This document shows positions 16,383 to 24,201 of a DNA stretch of 25,453 nt, in pieces. Both the position numbers and the translations under genes were made by a program. The number at the start of each line of letters is the position of its first letter. Position 1 is the stretch's first letter. The stretch comes from Planctomycetales bacterium (lineage in GTDB: Bacteria; Planctomycetota; Phycisphaerae; SM23-33). The stretch is from assembly GCA_030673005.1 (NCBI GenBank), contig DAOVFI010000005.1, positions 1-25,453 on the forward strand. The letters are read 5' to 3'. The notes below the pieces were generated by a model. It did not search any database and was not told the DNA's origin. It was given only the letters and a program-made list of their open reading frames with translations.

Positions 16383-18005
16383 TTGCCCGCGAAGACAAGA
16401 CAATCCGGAACGGCGTTGATTGTCCCGCTGACCCAGCCGACTGCCGGGCGAATGCGCGCAGCGATGGATAAGGCGAACCGAGCCGGGGCGGACATGGTCG
16501 AGTTCCGCCTGGATTACCTTGCAGAGGCGCCGGATGAGAACGCCCTGAAAACGCTGCTCGAAGATAAACCGCTGCCGGCAATTGTTACTTATCGTCCGAA
16601 ACGACAGGGGGGGCTGTTTGCCGGCGACGAATCAGGACGTCTGAAAATCCTCGCCGCCGCCGTCCGCGCCGGGTGCGACTACATCGACGTCGAACTTGAC
16701 GTGCCCCCGTCCAATCGACCCAAAGGCCCGACCATCATCAGCCATCATGATTTCACCGGCCTGCCCGCTGATCTGGGAAGAATTGTCGCCGAACTGAACG
16801 CCTCGGACGCCGACGTCTGCAAGATCGTCTTCGCAGCCGCCGGGCCTGAAGACGCGCTGGCGGCTTTGGAGATCCTGTCAAACACCGGTAAGCCGACAAT
16901 CGCGCTGGCGATGGGCGAAGCGGGCCTGGCGAGCCGAATCCTCGCCGGCAAGTTCGGCGCGTTCGGGACGTTCGCATCGTTAAACGAAGGCGCCGAATCC
17001 GCGCCGGGGCAGTTGACCGTCGAGCAGATGAAGAACCTGTATCGCTGGGAGTCGATCGGGGCGGCAACGAGCGTCTATGGCGTCATAGGATGCCCTGTCG
17101 CCCATTCGATGAGTCCGGCAATACACAATGCCGCCTTTGCCATCGAGGGGCTTGGCGCGGTGTACGTGCCGTTGCGGATTGAGCCGGGCGCGGAGAATTT
17201 TACCCGCTTCATGGATGCCGTCGCGGGCGCACCGTGGGCGGACTTTCGCGGCTTCAGTGTAACCATCCCGCACAAGGAAAACGCCATCGCCGCCGTGGCA
17301 CGGGCATCTCGCCCGTGCGGCTCACAAACAGATTCACAAGCAGATTCACAAACAGATTCACAGGCAGACTCACGGGCGGGACGCCCGTGCCACGAGTATC
17401 TCGATGAACTTTCCGTCCGTATCGGTGCGATTAACACTATCGCAATCGCGCCCGACGGCTCATTGTCCGGGACGAATACCGATTACGCCGCAGCTATCGA
17501 CGCGCTTTGTTCCGCTATGGAAATTGGACGCGAAGACCTTGGCGGGCGCAGAGTCGCCGTAATCGGCGCCGGCGGTGTCGCACGCGCCATAGTCGCGGCC
17601 CTGGCGCATTACGGCGCCGATGTAACCATCTATAATCGAACATTCTCTCGCGCTGAAAAACTCGCCGATGAGTTCGACTGCACCGCTCGCCCGCTGGATG
17701 ATGTCGTAAAAATCGCGGACGATATTATTGTCAACTGCACGTCAATCGGTATGACGCCGAACATCGACGCCAGTCCCGTCCCGTCCGATGTGTTGTCGCG
17801 CGCCAGGGTCGTCTTTGACACGATCTACAATCCGGTCCGGACGCGCCTGCTGCGCGAAGCCTCGGACGCAGGCTGCCTGACGGTCTCCGGTGTGGATATG
17901 TTCGTCAACCAGGCGGTGGCGCAGTTCGAGTTCTGGACGGGCAAATCAGCGCCACGTAACCTCATGCGAAAAGTGGTAACAGATCGCCTGGACATGCGTC
18001 GCTGA
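16383..18005 (+). CDS. aroDE: Fused 3-dehydroquinate dehydratase (type I) / shikimate dehydrogenase with repeat-derived insert
   Basis: The product would carry out two consecutive shikimate-pathway steps, 3-dehydroquinate to 3-dehydroshikimate to shikimate (NADPH), in the cytoplasm. The start is TTG 16383, preceded by GAGAGA. The AroD half (about 1-225) has EFRLDY at 40-45, the general base in SHHDF (His122) and the Schiff-base lysine in CKIVF (Lys147). The AroE half (about 230-540) has GCPVAHSMSPAIHNA (Ser242/244), TIPHKENA (Lys298), NTD (Asp367) and the nucleotide loop GAGGVAR at 395-401. Such fusions are known in plants and chlamydiae. Residues 305-337 are encoded by a 99-bp palindromic element inserted in frame just after the catalytic lysine loop. 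All named catalytic residues remain, so the enzyme may still work. Confidence 0.93.
   Translation: MPAKTRQSGTALIVPLTQPTAGRMRAAMDKANRAGADMVEFRLDYLAEAPDENALKTLLEDKPLPAIVTYRPKRQGGLFAGDESGRLKILAAAVRAGCDYIDVELDVPPSNRPKGPTIISHHDFTGLPADLGRIVAELNASDADVCKIVFAAAGPEDALAALEILSNTGKPTIALAMGEAGLASRILAGKFGAFGTFASLNEGAESAPGQLTVEQMKNLYRWESIGAATSVYGVIGCPVAHSMSPAIHNAAFAIEGLGAVYVPLRIEPGAENFTRFMDAVAGAPWADFRGFSVTIPHKENAIAAVARASRPCGSQTDSQADSQTDSQADSRAGRPCHEYLDELSVRIGAINTIAIAPDGSLSGTNTDYAAAIDALCSAMEIGREDLGGRRVAVIGAGGVARAIVAALAHYGADVTIYNRTFSRAEKLADEFDCTARPLDDVVKIADDIIVNCTSIGMTPNIDASPVPSDVLSRARVVFDTIYNPVRTRLLREASDAGCLTVSGVDMFVNQAVAQFEFWTGKSAPRNLMRKVVTDRLDMRR
17295..17393. repeat. In-frame 99-bp palindromic element inside aroE domain
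   Basis: Ends GTGGCACGGGC (17295-17305) and GCCCGTGCCAC (17383-17393) are perfect inverted repeats. Each end also forms its own hairpin, CACGGGC-ATCTC-TGCCCGTG-like on the left and CACGGGC-GGGAC-GCCCGTG on the right. The centre holds about four 12-bp tandem units (TCACAAACAGAT and variants) encoding SQTD/SQAD. The length is exactly 33 codons with no stop, so translation passes through it. It belongs to the same structural type as the element at 7913-7965. Confidence 0.9.
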
Positions 18006-18009
18006 AGCG

Positions 18010-18025
18010 AGCACGCCGGCGTGCT
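18010..18025. repeat. 16-bp perfect palindrome after aroDE
   Basis: AGCACGCCGGCGTGCT starts 5 nt after the aroDE stop. The stem is GC-rich but is followed by TACTGTAATG and not a T-run, so a Rho-independent terminator is doubtful. It may be a small palindromic repeat like the others in the window. Confidence 0.5.
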
Positions 18026-18059
18026 TACTGTAATGACGTATGTCCGATAATACAATTGT

Positions 18060-18683
18060 TTGACCGGCTTGCTGTTTCACGCCGATCCGCTTCCGACTTT
18101 CGCACATTACGCTCGCTATGCTGGCGCTGCGTCCGGTTTTTTGCCGATATATTCTTCCGTGATTCGGTTGATTCTCAATAGCGAGCATCTTGAGGGCGTC
18201 CTGACCGAGGTTCTCGAGCGCAGCCGGCATCGCCTGTTCATTGCAACGGCGAATGTCAAGGACGTGCATATCCCCACCGGTCGGCGTCGTGCGCGGAGTA
18301 TCCTTGAGGTGCTGGCCGAGTTGTCCGGGCGGGGCGTCGAGGTCCGACTGTTGCACAGCGGCGTGCCCTCCGGGCCATTGATCGAGCGGCTCAAACAGAG
18401 CGTTCCGGACAACCTCATCATGCGTCGTTGCCCGCGCGTGCACGTCAAGGCCGTCATCGCCGACGGGCGGATGATGTATCTTGGTTCGGCCAACCTTACC
18501 GGCGCCGGACTGGGCGCTAAAAGCCCCCGCCGCCGCAACTTCGAGGCCGGCATCTGGACAGACGAACTGACCCTGATCGACCCGGTAACCGACATGCTGG
18601 ACGAAATCTGGTCCGGCGGATATTGCGACGACTGTGGCCGAAAAGACCACTGCCCCGAACCGCTAGAAGAACCCGCCCTCTAA
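18060..18683 (+). CDS. PLD-like domain protein with single HKD motif and C-terminal cysteine cluster
   Basis: The protein has up to 207 residues. It carries one phospholipase D-type motif, HVKAVIADGRMMYLGSANLTG, with His128, Lys130, Asp135 and the GSANLTG turn at 142-148. The first part, RLFIATANVKDVHI, fits the usual first strands of the fold. With one HKD copy it would need to dimerise to form an active site, as Nuc-type nucleases do; phospholipid or nucleic-acid substrate cannot be decided. The end YCDDCGRKDHC could bind zinc. The start is uncertain: TTG 18060 has no ribosome site, and GTG 18159 would still keep the whole domain. A GATAAT box at 18046 could give a nearly leaderless transcript. 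A terminator follows. Confidence 0.7.
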   Translation: MTGLLFHADPLPTFAHYARYAGAASGFLPIYSSVIRLILNSEHLEGVLTEVLERSRHRLFIATANVKDVHIPTGRRRARSILEVLAELSGRGVEVRLLHSGVPSGPLIERLKQSVPDNLIMRRCPRVHVKAVIADGRMMYLGSANLTGAGLGAKSPRRRNFEAGIWTDELTLIDPVTDMLDEIWSGGYCDDCGRKDHCPEPLEEPAL

Positions 18684-18690
18684 CCAGTAG

Positions 18691-18719
18691 GCCGGGACGG
18701 AGCATCGCGGAGTCCCGGC
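18691..18719 (+). terminator. Hairpin terminator after PLD-like gene
   Basis: GCCGGGAC (18691-18698) pairs with GTCCCGGC (18712-18719) around a 13-nt loop, followed by ATTGTTCT. The T-run is imperfect, so efficiency is uncertain. Confidence 0.55.
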
Positions 18720-18809
18720 ATTGTTCTATAAACACATTAGCGATAAAATGTTACGATAATAGTATTGTCTGAAAAGAAAATTTGCCAGTTTGACAAACAG
18801 GAATTTCCT

Positions 18810-18837
18810 TTGAAGATAAGCAATTCTATGATATAAT
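18810..18837 (+). promoter_or_regulatory. Sigma-70-type promoter for the PEP-CTERM repeat protein
   Basis: TTGAAG (18810-18815) and an extended -10 TGATATAAT (TATAAT at 18832-18837) are 16 bp apart in an AT-rich stretch, 75 nt upstream of the start codon. A separate TTGACA at 18790 has no well-placed -10 partner. The remainder of the 5' leader to 18912 shows no recognised riboswitch. Confidence 0.55.
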
Positions 18838-18912
18838 GATTTTTATCTAAATCGGCTAGGTGTTAAGCGTTAGGTAATTGGGGCTTTTTCCTTTTTGGGA
18901 GAGGAGGCTGTT

Positions 18913-21900
18913 ATGTTGCGTTCACGTCGATTCATCTTGACCGTTGTATGTGCTGTTGTGTTTGTCCTGTCCGTTCCTGCCGGCGCTGCGACCCGCACGT
19001 GGGACGGCGGCGGGGGCGACAGCGAGTGGGCCACTCTCGGCAACTGGAACCCCGACGGCTACGCCGACAGCGACGACCTGACTGTCCTGTCCGGTACGCC
19101 GACCAGCGCAGTGAACGTCATCGCCGACAACGGCGGGATGATCACGCTGGACGGTTCAGCCGCCGTGGCGAACTTCAGTGCGGATACCTATATCGGCTAC
19201 ACCACCGGTGAATCCCGGCTGAACGTGCTCAACGGCGCAAACCTTTCAAACGGTTATGGCCGGCTTGGTTTTTACGGCAGCACATCGGGCATAGCCACAA
19301 TCAGCGGCACCGGGTCCAGGTGGACCAACGTCGGCGATATCTACGCCGGCGGAGGCTGGTCTGATACTGGGGGGACGGGCGAGATGATCATCACCGACGG
19401 CGGGGTCGTATCGAGCGATTACGGCTGGCTGGGATATTCCACCGGCTCTTCGGGAACGGTTACGGTCAGCGGCGCAGGATCCAAATGGGAATGTAGTCAA
19501 AGAATCTACGTCGGACGCTCCGGTACCGGCGAATTGATAATCGCAGATGGAGGAACCGTCTTCTCGCAATGGCACAGCTATGTGGGGCATAACAGCGGCT
19601 CTTTGGGCACGGTTACGGTCAGCGGCGCAGGCTCGCTATGGAACAACGCACTCACCGACAATTTCCACATCGGTCACTACGGCACGGGCGTGTTGAGCAT
19701 TACCGGTGGCGGAGCAGTCTCGAGCAAGTACGGCTACCTGGGGTATAGAAGCAGCGGTTCCGGCGAAGTTACAGTCAGCGGCGCAGGGTCCACGTGGACC
19801 AACAGCCGCGACCTTTACGTCGGCCACGATGGTCAGGGCACGTTGAACATTACCGACGGCGGGGTAGTCGATAGTGATTACTATGTTTATATCGGCTATG
19901 AGGCTTGGGCAACCGGCGAGGTAACGGTCGATGGAAGCGGTTCGACATGGACCAATAACGGCTACGGCCTCTACGTCGGCTACGATGGTCAGGGCACGTT
20001 GAACATCACCAATGGCGGGACAGTCAATGCAACATATAAGACTCAGGTCGCAGTGAATGACGGCGCAACCGGCGAGATACACTTCGATGGCGGAACGCTG
20101 GCGACGGTATCTCTGCTTGCCGGGGCAACCCAGTTGACCGGAACGGGTACGATTAACACCCACGGCCTGATCAGCGATGTGGATTTGCTGTTCGATTCGA
20201 CCCATGGTCCGACTCACACCTTCACGCTCGATAGCCAACCTGACCAGGACATAACGATTAACCTGACTCAGGACAGCACAGGTTATCTCGGAGCAGGATA
20301 CGCCGGAAACGGAACGACCTTGATCCGTGATGGTGTTTCGGTCGAGAGCTCCAGAGGCTACATCGGCTATAAGGCCGGTGCAACCGGCACGGTAACGGTC
20401 GATGGAAGCAGTTCAACCTGGACCAACACCTACGGCCTCTACGTCGGCTGCGAGGGTCAGGGGACGTTGAATATTATCAATGGCGGGTCCGTCAGTAATT
20501 ACAGCGGTGGCCGCATCGGCGAGGAGACCGGTTCCACTGGCGTGGTAACGGTTGATGGCAACGGTTCGACCTGGGCTAACTATGGCAACATCGTCGTCGG
20601 CTACCATGGTCAGGGGACGTTGAATATCACCGATGGCGGAACCGTCTCGAGCGAGAGCAGCTACCTGGGATACTACAGCGCATCGGGCACGGTTACAGTC
20701 AGAGGTACCGGGTCCACATGGACCAACAACGGCGGGCTTTTCGTTGGTTACGGCTACGCATACGACGAAAGTTCCGGTACAGGCACACTTATCATCACCA
20801 ACGGCGGGACCGTCTTGAGCGCGGGCGGCTCCATAGGGTCAAACGACGGTTCATCCGGCACAGCCACAGTCAGCGGCACCGGGTCAACGTGGACCAGCAG
20901 CGGCAGCCTTTCCGTAGGCCACGAAGACACGGGTGCGCTGAGCATCACCGACGGCGGGGTCGTCTCGAACACGGTAGGCACACTGGGTTATTACAGCGGC
21001 ATATCCGGCACAGCGACAGTCAGCGGCGCCGGGTCAACGTGGAACAACAGCGACGACCTTTACGTCGGCCGATACGGCATGGGCACACTGAGCATCACCG
21101 ATGGCGGGGCCGTCTCGAACACGGATGGCTGCATGGGTCGCAACAGTGGCTCGGGCACGGTTACAGTTAGCGGCGCCGGATCAACGTGGACCAACCGTCA
21201 GGATCTCTATGTCGGCGGAAACACGTCTTCCGCCAGAGGGACAGGCGATTTGACCATCGACGGCGGAGGCACTGTGGCGGTCGGCGATACGATGAAGATA
21301 TGGAGCCCCGGCACGGTGAACCTTACTGGCGGAACGCTGACAGCCGACAGCATCAAGCACACCTATGGCGGGGTGTTTAACTTTACCGGCGGGAGGCTGA
21401 ACGTCGGGACGTTCACCGGCGACCTGGCCAATAACGGCGGGACGCTCGCGCCGGGAACATCGCCGGGCATTACAAACGTTCAAGGCGACTACACACAAGC
21501 ATCGGCCGGGATAATGCAGATAGAGATCGGCGGTCTGGCAGCCGGCGCCGAATTCGACCAGGTGAACGTTACCGGCACGGCCGGCCTGGGCGGGACGCTG
21601 GAATTGAGCCTTATCGCACCTTACACGCCTGATTACTATAACGAGTTCATTATCCTGACAGCCGGTACTATCAGCGGCGCGTTCGACGCCATTACCGGCT
21701 ACGACGCCGTGCCTAATATGACGCTGATGCCCGTCTATGGCGCTGATAACATCACGGTCGTCGCTATCATTCCCGGCGACGTTAGCCTGGATAAGTTCGT
21801 CGGGCAGGACGATCTGGACATAGTCCTTGGCTCCTGGGGTGATAACGTGGTTGTGGGTTCACCGGCCGATCCATCCTTCGACGGGTTCGTCGGACAGGAA

Positions 21901-22026
21901 GACTTGGATATGGTGTTGGGCGACTGGGGCGAGGGCGAAGGCTCAATACCGGAGCCTGCCTCCGCGAGTTTGCTTTTGCTTGGTTCTGTGGCAATGTTGA
22001 AGCGAAAGCGTAAATCCCGAGCATAG
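18913..22026 (+). CDS. Large T5SS/PEP-CTERM-associated repeat protein with dockerin-like pair and PEP-CTERM signal
   Basis: The 1037-residue surface or secreted protein starts at ATG 18913, behind GAGAGGAGG. It has a signal peptide (FILTVVCAVVFVLSVPAGAA). About twelve units of roughly 50 residues then follow the pattern LYVG-x-x-GTGTLxITDGGxVSS...GYLGY...GTVTVSGAGSTWTN; this is the TIGR04393-type repeat, expected to form a beta-helix. The array is broken near residues 383-460 by an unrelated segment. A C-terminal region (NNGGTLAPGTSPGITNVQGD) resembles the end of autotransporter-like passengers. Two EF-hand-like dockerin motifs (GDVSLDKFVGQDDLDIVLGSWG and DPSFDGFVGQEDLDMVLGDW) span about 954-1006. 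The end is PEP (1013-1015), a hydrophobic stretch and KRKRKSR, an exosortase sorting signal. The role is probably a surface or matrix component. Confidence 0.9.
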   Translation: MLRSRRFILTVVCAVVFVLSVPAGAATRTWDGGGGDSEWATLGNWNPDGYADSDDLTVLSGTPTSAVNVIADNGGMITLDGSAAVANFSADTYIGYTTGESRLNVLNGANLSNGYGRLGFYGSTSGIATISGTGSRWTNVGDIYAGGGWSDTGGTGEMIITDGGVVSSDYGWLGYSTGSSGTVTVSGAGSKWECSQRIYVGRSGTGELIIADGGTVFSQWHSYVGHNSGSLGTVTVSGAGSLWNNALTDNFHIGHYGTGVLSITGGGAVSSKYGYLGYRSSGSGEVTVSGAGSTWTNSRDLYVGHDGQGTLNITDGGVVDSDYYVYIGYEAWATGEVTVDGSGSTWTNNGYGLYVGYDGQGTLNITNGGTVNATYKTQVAVNDGATGEIHFDGGTLATVSLLAGATQLTGTGTINTHGLISDVDLLFDSTHGPTHTFTLDSQPDQDITINLTQDSTGYLGAGYAGNGTTLIRDGVSVESSRGYIGYKAGATGTVTVDGSSSTWTNTYGLYVGCEGQGTLNIINGGSVSNYSGGRIGEETGSTGVVTVDGNGSTWANYGNIVVGYHGQGTLNITDGGTVSSESSYLGYYSASGTVTVRGTGSTWTNNGGLFVGYGYAYDESSGTGTLIITNGGTVLSAGGSIGSNDGSSGTATVSGTGSTWTSSGSLSVGHEDTGALSITDGGVVSNTVGTLGYYSGISGTATVSGAGSTWNNSDDLYVGRYGMGTLSITDGGAVSNTDGCMGRNSGSGTVTVSGAGSTWTNRQDLYVGGNTSSARGTGDLTIDGGGTVAVGDTMKIWSPGTVNLTGGTLTADSIKHTYGGVFNFTGGRLNVGTFTGDLANNGGTLAPGTSPGITNVQGDYTQASAGIMQIEIGGLAAGAEFDQVNVTGTAGLGGTLELSLIAPYTPDYYNEFIILTAGTISGAFDAITGYDAVPNMTLMPVYGADNITVVAIIPGDVSLDKFVGQDDLDIVLGSWGDNVVVGSPADPSFDGFVGQEDLDMVLGDWGEGEGSIPEPASASLLLLGSVAMLKRKRKSRA
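19180..21240 (+). repeat. Coding tandem repeats of about 150 bp (beta-helix units)
   Basis: Nucleotide units of about 150 bp include recurring blocks such as GGCACGTTGAACATTACC, ACCGACGGCGGGG and GGTCCACGTGGACCAAC. Adjacent copies near 19830 and 19990 share almost identical segments, so part of the array looks recently duplicated or homogenised. The interruption is around 20060-20290. Confidence 0.75.
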
Positions 22027-22057
22027 TCGAGGGGCTGCGACGCCAGAGAAAGTAAAG

Positions 22058-22080
22058 GTAGGGTGCGGAAGGTTTTGTTT
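22058..22080. repeat. Single GTAGGGTG half-element
   Basis: GTAGGGTGCGGAAGGTTTTG matches one arm of the element at 6694-6799, without a partner arm nearby. It sits just upstream of the RNase P RNA promoter. Confidence 0.5.
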
Positions 22081-22107
22081 TTCGAGCACAAGACCGTTCT
22101 TTTGTTG

Positions 22108-22113
22108 TATAAT
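22108..22113 (+). promoter_or_regulatory. -10 box of rnpB
   Basis: TATAAT ends 6 nt before the predicted RNA start at 22120, a normal spacing. No convincing -35 hexamer is seen at 16-18 bp. Confidence 0.6.
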
Positions 22114-22119
22114 GATAAA

Positions 22120-22624
<505 letters not shown>

Positions 22625-22634
<10 letters not shown>

Positions 22635-22647
22635 CGGACTTTTTTTT
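22625..22647 (+). terminator. rnpB 3' end T-run
   Basis: The P1 strand and a small CCGG-CTGAC-CCGG hairpin are followed by eight T residues at 22640-22647, which would release the RNase P transcript. Confidence 0.55.
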
Positions 22648-22712
22648 ACATGCTTGATTTTCGCTATGTGGTCGATAAACTATTCCGTTCTGAAAAGTTG
22701 AAATATCAACGA

Positions 22713-22787
22713 CGGGGCGTAGCTCAGCTTGGCTAGAGTGCTGCGTTCGGGACGCAGAGGTCGCTGGTTCAAATCCAGTCGCCCCGA
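22713..22787 (+). tRNA. tRNA-Pro (anticodon CGG)
   Basis: The acceptor stem CGGGGCG pairs fully with CGCCCCG, and A is the discriminator. The anticodon stem CTGCG/CGCAG encloses loop TTCGGGA, which gives anticodon CGG for codon CCG. The T arm is GCTGG-TTCAAAT-CCAGT. C at position 1 is usual for tRNA-Pro. CCA is not encoded; CTT follows. It lies 78 nt after rnpB. Confidence 0.95.
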
Positions 22788-22801
22788 CTTGGTTGGACAG
22801 G

Positions 22802-22837
22802 AAGCCGTTCAGTGATATAACTGAACGGCTTTCTCTT
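22802..22837 (+). terminator. Rho-independent terminator of tRNA-Pro
   Basis: AAGCCGTTCAGT (22802-22813) pairs perfectly over 12 bp with ACTGAACGGCTT (22820-22831) around a six-base loop, followed by TCTCTT. Intron-like sequence begins immediately after the tail. Confidence 0.85.
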
Positions 22838-23065
22838 GTGTGCCGAGCATGCTTGGCGGCTCGGAGGTGGAAGTCCTCCGCCCAACCTGATGGAGGTGAA
22901 GGGCAAGCGACTGGCAAGGGCGGCACTGCGAGGTGTCGTCTGAAGGAAGCCATAGCGAAGATGCGGCCCGATGGGTTGAGGCAATCCGGTTTTTCATGTG
23001 CACCTCACCATGCCTCACAGGCAAATGTGGATCGGAGGAACACCTTCGAATATCAGTACTCTCTC
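22838..23065 (+). mobile_element. Probable group IIC intron, 5' (domain I) fragment
   Basis: The sequence begins GTGTGCCGAGCATG, fitting the GUGYG 5' end and the GTGTGCCCGGCATGG start of class C introns such as the Bacillus halodurans one, from memory. It goes on with GAGGTGGAAGTCCTC, a GGCAAG...GCGAGGTGTCGTC block, TCTGAAGGAAGCC and GATCGGAGGAACACCTTCG, all in the order expected for domain I. It starts right at the tail of the tRNA terminator hairpin, the known target of IIC introns. No reverse transcriptase gene and no domain V were found before the next gene, so it is truncated. The right boundary is approximate; 23066-23159 shows nothing I recognise. Confidence 0.6.
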
Positions 23066-23159
23066 CGTACAGAATCGCAGCGGTTCGTTTTCTTATTGCG
23101 CGGGCTATATCATCAAAGACTGTACAAATTGGGAACAATTTGCAGATTTGGTGCCGTGT

Positions 23160-23810
23160 TCAACAATGTAACCCAGAAACTTTTTCCTTCAGGTATTGAC
23201 AAAATTGGCTTCGCTTCCCCTTGTATGAACTGTATTCAGCGTAACCAATTTCTGAGCCAACGTTTATTGACAGTTTGGACCAGGCCCTGAACAAACCTGG
23301 AAAACGCTTTCCTTTATAGGAAAGAAGCGGAACATTGCCCAAATAGATTGGCACGATGGATGACTGGGCACGGAACGCTACCGCATAAATCCCACTCTTG
23401 AACTGGGCAATGTTATTGGGGATACCTCTGGTTCCCTCTGGGAATATTAGAAGGACCCCACCTTTCTTCAACCTTCTTGCACATTCAACTAGAGCTCTTG
23501 ACACGTCGCTCGGTTTATCTCTATCCATGAGAATAGCGTTGCACATCATTCTGGTTATAAAACGGTAGAACAAATTGCTTCTCCATACCTTCTTATCACC
23601 CAAGATATATACAATCTTCCCCGTTCTCAGTATCAGATGGGGGGTAAGCAAAAAAGAGTCCAGCAGGGAATTGTGGTTTGCAATAAATATGACGTTCCCT
23701 TTTCGCCTGGGGATATTGTCGAAATTCCTATAGTCTCGGAAATATGGGCGGGATAGCATCGCCAGTGCTCTGGCATATACATTCTTGGTTATGGATTCAT
23801 ACAGTTCCAT
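23160..23810 (-). CDS. 1-acyl-glycerol-3-phosphate acyltransferase family protein (PlsC-like)
   Basis: The 216-residue protein would transfer an acyl chain to lysophosphatidate or a related acceptor at the membrane. The four family blocks are present: NHNSLLD (catalytic H-x4-D) near residue 45, an R-containing VSRALVECARRL region, FPEGTRG near 125 and the VPIYLGN block near 150. The start at 23808-23810 has only a weak GGAATAG upstream. Codon use is clearly less GC-rich than in the genes before it (many ATA, TTT, AAA), which suggests a separate origin. It is on the opposite strand to the rnpB-tRNA block and converges on the intron fragment. It may be transcribed with the PG0541/RND genes upstream, since the gap to the PG0541 stop is 93 nt. 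Confidence 0.87.
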   Translation of the reverse strand: MELYESITKNVYARALAMLSRPYFRDYRNFDNIPRRKGNVIFIANHNSLLDSFLLTPHLILRTGKIVYILGDKKVWRSNLFYRFITRMMCNAILMDRDKPSDVSRALVECARRLKKGGVLLIFPEGTRGIPNNIAQFKSGIYAVAFRAQSSIVPIYLGNVPLLSYKGKRFPGLFRAWSKLSINVGSEIGYAEYSSYKGKRSQFCQYLKEKVSGLHC

Positions 23811-23903
23811 CTATTCCGCATTTTCATGTAGTATTCGGGTAGCGTGTCGCTTTGTGTGATGTCCAATGTCGTCGAAGATGCTGTAGAGCGTCGGCGTCAC
23901 CCC

Positions 23904-24197
23904 CTACGTGATCTCGTCGATTGTCCAGCAGAATGCTTTGATGCCTTCCTTGGCAAATTTCTTGCGCAAGTCCTTGACGGATTGGAGTATCTCGCCTGCT
24001 TTTTGGTCTTCTGCGACAATAAGGAGGGCGGAGTTGTACGCCGGCCAGGTGTGGCTACCAAAATGGGGCCCGCTTGCTTTGCCTCGTCCGGTTACGTGCT
24101 CTATCCGAGTGAAGCCTTCGGCTACATCGAGTTTACTCAGCGCCTCCATAAGTTCGTCATGGATCGCCACGTTATATGTAATCAGTACCGCTTTCAT
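23904..24197 (-). CDS. PG0541-type transporter-associated PII-like protein
   Basis: The 97-residue cytoplasmic protein begins MKAVLITYNVAIHDELMEAL, with AGGGGATGATTG upstream. The ferredoxin-like PII fold is suggested by the first strand-helix, a TGRGKASGPHFGSHTWPAYN loop and a strand SALLIVAEDQKAGEILQSV. The GPHFG...WP loop and the position next to an RND permease gene (4 nt gap) match what I know as the PG0541 family, PII-like proteins encoded with RND efflux systems. Ligand and regulatory action are not established. The alternative is a general PII-like or DUF3240-type protein. Confidence 0.72.
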   Translation of the reverse strand: MKAVLITYNVAIHDELMEALSKLDVAEGFTRIEHVTGRGKASGPHFGSHTWPAYNSALLIVAEDQKAGEILQSVKDLRKKFAKEGIKAFCWTIDEIT

Positions 24198-24201
24198 TCA
24201 A

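Noticed and set aside
17320..17380. Short regularly spaced repeats resembling a mini CRISPR array
   Set aside because: The period is 12 bp with no spacers, inside a translated gene; it is a tandem repeat in the palindromic element.
18895..18912. Upstream ATG giving MGEEAV ahead of the repeat protein
   Set aside because: This reading uses the GAGAGGAGG ribosome-binding sequence as codons. ATG 18913 leaves that site free and begins a normal signal peptide.
22793..23290. Plus-strand open frame of 165 codons after the tRNA
   Set aside because: It starts in the terminator, runs through the intron RNA fragment and into the antisense of the acyltransferase, with no ribosome site or recognisable domain.
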